NCBI GenBank assembly: GCA_039962225.1
Contig: JAMPKV010000015.1
Span: 85,959-149,958 of the forward strand
Source: Microcoleus sp. AS-A8
GTDB lineage: Bacteria; Cyanobacteriota; Cyanobacteriia; Cyanobacteriales; Coleofasciculaceae
DNA: 64,000 nt
Direction of reading: 5' to 3'
A program made the position numbers and the translations under genes. Under the pieces are notes generated by a model that saw nothing but the letters and a program-made list of their open reading frames with translations, was not told the origin of the DNA and did not search any database. Each line of letters opens with the position of its first letter. Positions within the stretch are counted from its first letter, which is position 1. Shown here piece by piece: positions 58,343-64,000 of this stretch.

Positions 58343-58951
58343 ATGACAATGACAACAGTAACGACTCAAGCAGAAAACTCTCCTTTGGTGTTGCGCCTAC
58401 AACCGATCATTAATCTGACAGATGACCAGTTTTTTGAGTTCTGTCAAATTAATCGCAACTTACACATCGAACGCACCGCTACGGGAGAAATACTGATTAT
58501 GCCTCCGACTGGTTCGGAAACCGGAAATCGAAATGCCAAATTGATTGTGCAATTAGGGATTTGGGCAGAAAGTGACGGAACTGGGATTTATTTCGACTCT
58601 AGTACTGGCTTTAAGCTTCCCAATGGTGCAGATCGTTCTCCAGATGCGGCATGGGTGAAACTAGAACGGTGGAACGCCCTGATTCCCGAACAACAGAAGA
58701 AATTTGCTCCCATCTGTCCTGAGTTTGTGGTGGAGTTACGCTCTGCTTCTGATAACTTGGAACCGCTTAAAACTAAGATGCAGGAATATATTGACAACGG
58801 TGCCCTTTTAGGATTTTTAATCGAACGCAAAAATCGGCAGGTTTATATCTATCGTCCGGGAGTAGCTGTGGAATGTTTGGATAATCCGGCTACTGTTAGC
58901 GGTGAGTCGGTATTACCCGGATTTGTTCTGGATTTAAGCAAAATTTGGTGA
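58343..58951 (+). CDS. Uma2-family (DUF820) endonuclease-like protein
   Basis: This 202-residue protein has the PD-(D/E)xK-like fold of Uma2: ERTATGEILIMPPTGSETGNRN, FKLPNGADRSPDAAWV, FVVELRSASDN and KMQEYIDNGA. These proteins are abundant in cyanobacteria and of uncertain role. ATG 58343 is chosen because the domain begins after it; an in-frame ATG at 58307 also exists. It lies 39 bp after the PstS-like gene. Confidence 0.9.
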   Translation: MTMTTVTTQAENSPLVLRLQPIINLTDDQFFEFCQINRNLHIERTATGEILIMPPTGSETGNRNAKLIVQLGIWAESDGTGIYFDSSTGFKLPNGADRSPDAAWVKLERWNALIPEQQKKFAPICPEFVVELRSASDNLEPLKTKMQEYIDNGALLGFLIERKNRQVYIYRPGVAVECLDNPATVSGESVLPGFVLDLSKIW

Positions 58952-58992
58952 ATCCTGGACTGACTATGAGTCAAAGGATTGAATTGTTCGAT

Positions 58993-59359
58993 CTAGATAT
59001 CTCCTCGGTGGTGTTTTGCAGAACATAAAATAGACAATCGTTGCTGAAAGATGGCATCAAGGCGGGAAAGCGCTTCTTCTGTATATCGCTGGGCTTCGTG
59101 AATAATGCTTTTCCAAAGGGTATTGAGAGCTTGCAGATTTGGGCAGAAGCGTATCAGACTACTACAGGCAGCAATCCACTGTTCGAGGCAAGCGGTAACT
59201 GATGAAGTAGCCACCGAGTCCCTGAATATGCACCCAGAGGACGTTATGCCATTTTGCCCAGTTCAAGATGCGCTCTTGCTTGATTTTCAGGTGTTTGGCG
59301 ATTTGCCTGAGAGTGATGACGAAAGTTTTGGGGTTAATGCGATGACGTAGCGCTTGCAT
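58993..59359 (-). pseudogene. Small hypothetical gene broken by a frameshift
   Basis: An upstream frame (from ATG 59359) encodes MQALRHRINPKTFVITLRQ and continues through WVHIQGLGGYFISYR to about 59185. The downstream frame (to 58993) continues as EQWIAACSSLIRFCPNLQAL. The two make one plausible ~115-residue protein if a one-base shift near 59180-59200 is corrected. No named family is recognised. It is either decayed or a frameshifting gene. Confidence 0.6.
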
Positions 59360-59497
59360 GAGTTTTCGGAAAGGAGACCCCCTCCCCAGCCTTTGTGAGC
59401 CATTGAGAGGAGAGGGAGCTAGAGTATTTTTACTGCCCCTGATGTTGGGGGACTATGTAGAGCTTTTGGTGTAGCTGACTGAGCCAATTTGCCAGAA

Positions 59498-59743
59498 TTA
59501 ACTCGGCGCGTGGGTTTGATTCTCCTCTGGTTTCTCATTGGGAAGGTCAAAGATAATTTCAAACTTGGCGTTTGGGATGAACCGATGCAAAAGTCGTTTG
59601 TGGTCGTCGGCGTCTTGGCGGTTGTGGAAACGGGCAACGATGATGGTTCGTGCGTTTGGCAGAAGACGCACAATTGCCCAAAGGTGATTTCCTGGAGGAT
59701 AGCTTCGCTGAATGCTTGGATTGCCGAGTAGTTGTTTTACCAT
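59498..59743 (-). CDS. Small hypothetical protein with a duplicated start elsewhere
   Basis: This 81-residue protein (MVKQLLGNPSIQRSYPPGNH) has AAGGAG 9 nt before the ATG. No family is recognised. The start region is repeated near 60124-60152 beside a second ribbon-helix-helix gene (see findings). It lies upstream of the frameshifted gene on the same strand. Confidence 0.6.
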   Translation of the reverse strand: MVKQLLGNPSIQRSYPPGNHLWAIVRLLPNARTIIVARFHNRQDADDHKRLLHRFIPNAKFEIIFDLPNEKPEENQTHAPS

Positions 59744-59826
59744 TGGTAGAGTCTCCTTGTATTAGGGAGCCAGAAGCCAGCGCAGGACTTTGGACGGTTG
59801 AAGCGCTGGCTTTAGCTGTTTTTAAT

Positions 59827-59857
59827 ATAGCACAATAGCACAATAGCACAATAGCAC
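59827..59857. repeat. Tandem 8-bp repeat (ATAGCACA, nearly four copies)
   Basis: Nearly four perfect copies of an 8-bp unit lie between the small hypothetical gene and the first RHH gene, near the promoters of both. Confidence 0.8.
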
Positions 59858-59918
59858 TAAAAGCCAGAAAATTTATAGCAATGAGACAATGGAAGTGAGC
59901 ATTTATGAGCTGTAATCT

Positions 59919-60101
59919 GTGTCCGAAGCTGAGAACCAAGTATTTGTGAGAGGGCGCGTTCCCGAATCCGTGAGAGCGCGATTTAAGGCAACGTGTGCCT
60001 TAGAGGGACGCGATATGAGCGAGGTGCTCAGGGAACTGATTGAGAAGTGGTTGCAAGAACACGAAAACCCCTCACCTACCAAAAAGGGTAAGGGAGATTA
60101 A
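59919..60101 (+). CDS. Small ribbon-helix-helix protein (copy 1)
   Basis: This 60-residue protein starts at a GTG. It has VFVRGRVPESVRARFKATC, then GRDMSEVLRELIEKWLQE, which is the strand-helix-helix pattern of a ribbon-helix-helix DNA-binding protein. It is like those in partition or toxin-antitoxin modules. It shares its tail SPTKKGKG with copy 2 downstream. No toxin gene follows directly. Confidence 0.68.
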   Translation: MSEAENQVFVRGRVPESVRARFKATCALEGRDMSEVLRELIEKWLQEHENPSPTKKGKGD

Positions 60102-60159
60102 GGCGATCGCTTGATTGCTTAAAAGTTTTACCATCGGCAGAGTTTCCTTATATGCAGTA

Positions 60160-60396
60160 ATGAGTCTATGTGCGACAATAGGCTCGACGACGACAAGAGT
60201 ATCAGTGGTAACCAAGCGCGACGATCCAAATTACTCCCAGGTAAGCGGCTATGTCCCGAAGGACTTGGCGCGTCGTTTCAGGATTGCCTGTAGTTCTGAG
60301 GAAATAAGTCAAAGTGAAGCGTTGGAGAAAGCGTTAGAGCAATGGCTGAAAAAGGACAACTCCTCACCTACAAAGAAGGGCAAGGGGGAGGAGTGA
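60160..60396 (+). CDS. Small ribbon-helix-helix protein (copy 2)
   Basis: The core (SQVSGYVPKDLARRFRIAC, then SQSEALEKALEQWLKK) is homologous to copy 1 and ends in SSPTKKGKGEE. ATG 60160 gives 78 residues; a GTG at 60205 gives 63 residues and fits the length of copy 1. The codons between 60160 and 60205 do not look domain-like, so the GTG is also a real candidate. Confidence 0.62.
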   Translation: MSLCATIGSTTTRVSVVTKRDDPNYSQVSGYVPKDLARRFRIACSSEEISQSEALEKALEQWLKKDNSSPTKKGKGEE

Positions 60397-60424
60397 GGCG
60401 ATCTTACAATAGCGGCTTTCTGCG

Positions 60425-60670
60425 TCAATTAGTGAAGTGACGGCGGAAGCGGGGGTCGAGGTGATGTTGTTTCTGCTGGTTACAGGGAAGGCAGAGAGTC
60501 TGCAAGTTACTGATATCATTTTGACCACCACGAGCCAGGGGAATAATGTGGTCAATCGTTAGTTGAGTGTCTAGCTTTGTTTTGCCGCAGCTTTTACACT
60601 GATAGCGATCGCGTTCAAAAACATAGTTCCTCACTTCTGGAGGAATGGGAATTCTAGGGGTTTTAGCCAT
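60425..60670 (-). CDS. Small HNH endonuclease
   Basis: This 81-residue protein is close to a minimal HNH domain: a zinc pair CKSC, the catalytic LTIDHIIPLARGG, then NLQTLCLPCNQQK. Such stand-alone proteins cut DNA and occur near mobile or phage-related regions. Its end lies 28 bp from the end of RHH copy 2 (convergent). Confidence 0.88.
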   Translation of the reverse strand: MAKTPRIPIPPEVRNYVFERDRYQCKSCGKTKLDTQLTIDHIIPLARGGQNDISNLQTLCLPCNQQKQHHLDPRFRRHFTN

Positions 60671-60675
60671 AACTC

Positions 60676-60921
60676 TTATTGCTGATTTTCCTTGTTTATC
60701 ATCTGACGAAGATCATCAAGTGGTGATTCGGGTGGACTGATTTCGAGAGCATCGCTTCCTAGGGTTTGTGAATCCTCTTGTTCTTCGACATAAAATTCAA
60801 GGCTGACTTTAATTCTCACTTTTCCTTTTTTCCAGCTTTTTGAACCAAGGTTTAGCATTTCACAATCTATGCCATCGCCAAACCACCTGGCATAAGGTTC
60901 ATTCACCCCATTAGGAGCCAA
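60676..60921 (-). CDS. KGK-domain protein with unclear start
   Basis: The C-terminal part matches the cyanobacterial KGK family: ARWFGDGIDCEMLNLGSKSW, KKGKVRIKVSLEFYVEE and ESPLDDLRQMIN. The same frame stays open upstream to about 61045, and its translation (KFKKAINGAFGNH, LGSQLNGQ) also looks like KGK protein. That stretch has no ATG or GTG, only a TTG at 60921. Thus the gene either starts at a non-standard codon, or its real start has been lost. Its function is unknown. Confidence 0.6.
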   Translation of the reverse strand: MAPNGVNEPYARWFGDGIDCEMLNLGSKSWKKGKVRIKVSLEFYVEEQEDSQTLGSDALEISPPESPLDDLRQMINKENQQ

Positions 60922-61260
60922 TATTGAATTATCTATCTTTATTCCATGACAAGAACTTAATTGACCATTAAGTTGACTTCCTAAATGATTGCCAAACGCT
61001 CCATTGATTGCCTTTTTGAATTTACTGACATTGTTACATAGTCCTCTCTATTGATTTTAATTCAATGCTAAGCTGTCAGTCCGCCAGGAAATCAATTTCC
61101 TGGCTCATAGCTAAAGTCCTCTAAAGAGGACTAAATGCTGACAATACTCATATTTGAGTCCATTTTAATGGACTTGATCTGTTAGCCAGGGACTTAAGCC
61201 CCTGGCGGTTGTTTCAAGCAGTGAAAGATGTTAATGAAAATCTTCACCTCAAAACTCTGC
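60922..61260. other. Region between KGK gene and dynamin-like gene
   Basis: This region holds the upstream part of the KGK frame (to about 61045), the nested palindrome and a short tail before the dynamin-like gene stop. I see no other gene. Confidence 0.4.
61081..61208. mobile_element. 128-bp nested palindromic element
   Basis: The outer arms CCGCCAGG and CCTGGCGG bracket four inner hairpins: 61084-61103 (CCAGGAAAT/ATTTCCTGG), 61115-61132 (AGTCCTCT/AGAGGACT), 61157-61174 (AGTCCATT/AATGGACT) and 61186-61205 (CCAGGG/CCCTGG). No protein is encoded. The pattern looks like a cyanobacterial interspersed MITE or repeat. Confidence 0.75.
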
Positions 61261-63747
61261 TTAGAGAGCCTCTGCTGCATCAACCGAGTTAGATACAGCG
61301 GTAAAATTTGAGCTAAAATCAAAACCATCTGATTCAACAGAACTCGGTATTGCCGTCAAATCAGATTCTCCTACCACAGGTAGCTGATACCTGTTTAACA
61401 ACATTCCTTGCAAACAGCTATTAATTCCAGTAATCGCTTGGTTATAATCAGCAATTTTCTGCTCAAATTCATCCTGCAATTTGTGATTCTGTTTAATCTT
61501 TTCCTCTGCTTCTTGTTCCAAAGTTTGTTCTAAATAAGCACGCGCCTTGGGATATTGCTGCAAGATTGCCTCTGCCTGCTCATCTGCCATTGGCAATAGT
61601 AGCGTTTTGAGAGTTTGGTTAATCGTTTGGCGGAAACTGCGCCGGATTGTTTGATCAATCTTTGGCTCGAAATCTAACTTGAGTAACTGCCGAATCGCAG
61701 GTTCCGCTTCAATCATGCTTTCGGCGTCATAACCTTGGGACGTTTGCTGCAAGGTTTGCCGAAATTGATAAATTGAAAATGTGCCTTCATCGTAAAAACG
61801 AGGGCTTTCTCGTACAAAGCGATCGCACTCTATCCTCGCCGCACTCACCAAAGCTTCAGAAACCCGCTTCTGTACCCCCTTTAGCTTTTGCTCAATCCCG
61901 CCATCGTTCCCCAGCAATCGATAAAGTTGACTGTAGTAATCTGCACGGCGCACTCGCTCGATTAAGTATTGGAAGAAGCTAGACACTACCTGTTGTGAAG
62001 ATTCCACCAAAACATCTTCTAGCTCATTAGCCAGGTAATAAAGCGCTTCTACTAAAACAGCAATTAGAGGTGCTGTGGCGTTGCGAGGATGGCTACGAGT
62101 CGCACGGCTGTAAGCTTTTGCTACTGAAAACGAGTGCAGCAATTCATCAAGGCGTTGAATCATTTCGGTTTGCAGTTGGCGAAAATCTGCCTCAAACGTT
62201 GGGCAAGCGTTATTCACTGCCAGATTCACGTCTTCGGCAATGTGACGGCAAAACTCTTTCCCAACTTGCTGAAGTTCTTGATTGAGATGTTCCAACTCCT
62301 GGGCTTTCATCGCCTCAATTTCGCGGGGTTGGCTGTCCAAATTACGGTGGACGCTTAGGTAGTGCTTCTTTAAGCCAATGCACAACGGTTGTAAATCATC
62401 AGCCAAATTCGCAAATAATTGAGGGCGCTTTTCTTCGGTGAGATAGCGCGTAATTGCCTCCCGAAACTCTTCAATGCCACTATCTTGAATGAGCTGCTCA
62501 ATCAGGGGCGTTCCTTGTTCCCCCAGAATGCGTACATAGTTTTCATTGGGGGTTTCATAACTATTGACGGAAATTCGGAACCGACTGGGAGATAGCTTGC
62601 CAGAGTTGGCGCAGTAACGAAGAAATTCATTCACGAATTGTGGAGTATCTTCGCCTCCAACTGTGCCTTTGACACTGTTAGCAAAAATAGAATCTAAACC
62701 AAACCTCTCGCCTCCTCTGGTTGCTTTAATTTGACTTCCATAAAAGCCAAGTAACCCACTGGTTTTATAAACCCTGTCAGCAGGCGTATCTCGGAACTGG
62801 GTATTAATTAAAGAATCCAATCGTTGCCGCAGTTGGCTGTTATACCAGGTTTCATCAACGCGATTGAAAATATAAAAGACGCGATCGCGAATTCCTGGAT
62901 TCCCCCGCATCTTCTCGATCAGTTCGGTTTCTTCCGTCGTCATATCGCCTGCGGACGCGGGTTTGAGCACACATACCACTGCTGAAGTCTCGGGAGCCTC
63001 AATTTTCCGATACGTCAGTTCCGCATCCTTCTGCACTGGCGCATCAATCCCCGGTGTATCAATCAGCACGTTGCCATCTTGCAGTAGGGGATGATGGCAG
63101 TAATATTCAATCCGCTTGAGAACTGCACTATTACTACCACGACGAGCATATCCAGCCGCTTCTTGGAGATTCGAGAAGTTGAATTGCTCCATTGAGTAGG
63201 TGGCATTGTTCAGGGTGTTGATGCGATCGCGATTGGCGATAAACCCTTCCAGCAACAAATCCAGCGCCTTTGCTTGCTTTGCCCTCTCGGATTTACTCTC
63301 GCCGCCTTCCTGCTGGAGAGTCAGCACACATCCCTGGCGTAGTAAATCAATCGCTTCCGGTTGATTGATATTAGCCGCCGCTAATCCCAATCGCTGACAC
63401 AATGCCACTACCTGTTCCCGAATCTCCACTTCGCTCAAAAACGTCAGCACCACTTGTTCTCGATCTGGTTCGGCATGGGCGATGTAACATTCCGTCCCCG
63501 TCGCGTGCCCCTCCGCACTGTAGAGGAGCTCTCGTTCCAGCAGCGCATTAATCAGCATCGACTTCCCTGCACTAAACGCACCGGCAAAGACAATCTCGAA
63601 GGTGGGTGCGATCGCTTTTCGCAAAGAAGCCTGAACCGCCGTCACATCATCTGGCAACGCTCGTAGAGATGGCTCCTGATGCAATAGGTCTAATAAACGT
63701 TCTACCTGTTCTTGCAGATTCTGGCACTGAGGGAGTATTGGCGTCAT
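61261..63747 (-). CDS. Bacterial dynamin-like GTPase
   Basis: This 828-residue protein has a dynamin-type G domain: GAFSAGKS P-loop (56-63), switch region ATGTECYIAHAE, G3 IDTPGID and G4 FNRVD. A large helical stalk follows, with predicted coiled segments (EREIEAMKAQELEHLNQELQ). Bacterial dynamins remodel or protect membranes and in some cases resist phage. It is monocistronic, with 250 bp of gene-free sequence upstream to the window end. Confidence 0.9.
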   Translation of the reverse strand: MTPILPQCQNLQEQVERLLDLLHQEPSLRALPDDVTAVQASLRKAIAPTFEIVFAGAFSAGKSMLINALLERELLYSAEGHATGTECYIAHAEPDREQVVLTFLSEVEIREQVVALCQRLGLAAANINQPEAIDLLRQGCVLTLQQEGGESKSERAKQAKALDLLLEGFIANRDRINTLNNATYSMEQFNFSNLQEAAGYARRGSNSAVLKRIEYYCHHPLLQDGNVLIDTPGIDAPVQKDAELTYRKIEAPETSAVVCVLKPASAGDMTTEETELIEKMRGNPGIRDRVFYIFNRVDETWYNSQLRQRLDSLINTQFRDTPADRVYKTSGLLGFYGSQIKATRGGERFGLDSIFANSVKGTVGGEDTPQFVNEFLRYCANSGKLSPSRFRISVNSYETPNENYVRILGEQGTPLIEQLIQDSGIEEFREAITRYLTEEKRPQLFANLADDLQPLCIGLKKHYLSVHRNLDSQPREIEAMKAQELEHLNQELQQVGKEFCRHIAEDVNLAVNNACPTFEADFRQLQTEMIQRLDELLHSFSVAKAYSRATRSHPRNATAPLIAVLVEALYYLANELEDVLVESSQQVVSSFFQYLIERVRRADYYSQLYRLLGNDGGIEQKLKGVQKRVSEALVSAARIECDRFVRESPRFYDEGTFSIYQFRQTLQQTSQGYDAESMIEAEPAIRQLLKLDFEPKIDQTIRRSFRQTINQTLKTLLLPMADEQAEAILQQYPKARAYLEQTLEQEAEEKIKQNHKLQDEFEQKIADYNQAITGINSCLQGMLLNRYQLPVVGESDLTAIPSSVESDGFDFSSNFTAVSNSVDAAEAL

Positions 63748-64000
63748 GGCAGTAGATATCTCAATTCAATGAGTCTTTCTGCCAATCTTAGTATTGTCAT
63801 TCTGTGTAACAACACCGTGAAATCCACGAAATCTAAGTCAAGTACTCAACAGGTTCTACCACAGGATTTACGCATTTTCTGGGTTAACGGGACTTAGACA
63901 AAAATTAAGCCCAAATAAACCCTAAACTGGCTTTATAAGCAGCAAATACGTCATGATTTAGGTTCAACCAATCAAAAAATCGAAAAGACATAGCTGTTCT

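Noticed and set aside
1..64000. tRNA genes, rRNA genes and CRISPR arrays
   Set aside because: I looked for T-loop-like sequences and for regular spaced repeats and found none convincing.

Overview
The window is a stretch of chromosome from a cyanobacterium, most likely a filamentous Microcoleus/Coleofasciculus-like species. Direct evidence is the photosystem I core pair psaA-psaB, the cyanobacterial NDH-1 genes ndhF-ndhD beside an RbcR-type LysR regulator, a pilT gene, many copies of the octamer GCGATCGC (the HIP1 site of cyanobacteria), and several short interspersed palindromes and degenerate heptamer repeats typical of these genomes. The genus is my inference. I see no rRNA, tRNA or CRISPR array.

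Layout. 1-7 kb: the 5' part of panC (cut by the window edge), an RlpA-like protein, purM, an MFS exporter, a hexapeptide acyltransferase and a MarR regulator. 7-12 kb: a second MFS carrier, an RloA/RloB-type two-gene module (ATPase plus TOPRIM-like protein, probable phage defence), the stump of an ArsR regulator, and tenA divergent from an HD-domain hydrolase. 12-18 kb: an amidohydrolase of the acetamidase/formamidase family, a TauE/SafE permease, a glycosyltransferase pseudogene broken at three homopolymers, and two PRC-barrel/DUF2382 stress-type proteins. 18-29 kb: KDPG aldolase, an L,D-transpeptidase, a ferredoxin-MBL fusion, a GT2 glycosyltransferase, a peptidoglycan amidase, a multi-repeat mechanosensitive-channel-like protein, a SirB1-type protein, a membrane protein and a GTPase with DUF697.

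29-34 kb: psaA and psaB on the minus strand with a long leader and a clear terminator. 34-43 kb: a proline-rich lipoprotein, an NHLRC2-like thioredoxin/NHL protein, a protein with a C-terminal KaiB-like domain, pilT, a small membrane protein, wecB and another membrane protein. 43-54 kb: a large TPR-CHAT protein, ndhD, ndhF, a thioredoxin, an NnrU/Z-ISO-like membrane protein and rbcR. Between ndhD and ndhF is a 97-bp MITE-like element, and upstream of ndhF is a structured region that may encode a small RNA.

54-64 kb: a Ser/Thr kinase with a zinc ribbon, followed by two membrane-anchored substrate-binding proteins (amino-acid type and phosphate type) that share the same N-terminal anchor, which suggests a sensing unit. 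After these comes an accessory zone: a Uma2 nuclease-like protein, a frameshifted small gene, a duplicated small-gene/ribbon-helix-helix pair, an HNH endonuclease, a KGK-domain gene with no evident start, a 128-bp nested palindrome, and a bacterial dynamin-like GTPase.

The observations most worth a second look are the kinase/two-binding-protein cassette, the KaiB-domain fusion, the RloAB island, the duplicated and decaying small-gene cluster at 59-61 kb, the possible RNA upstream of ndhF, and a stop codon created by a 68-bp tandem duplication.
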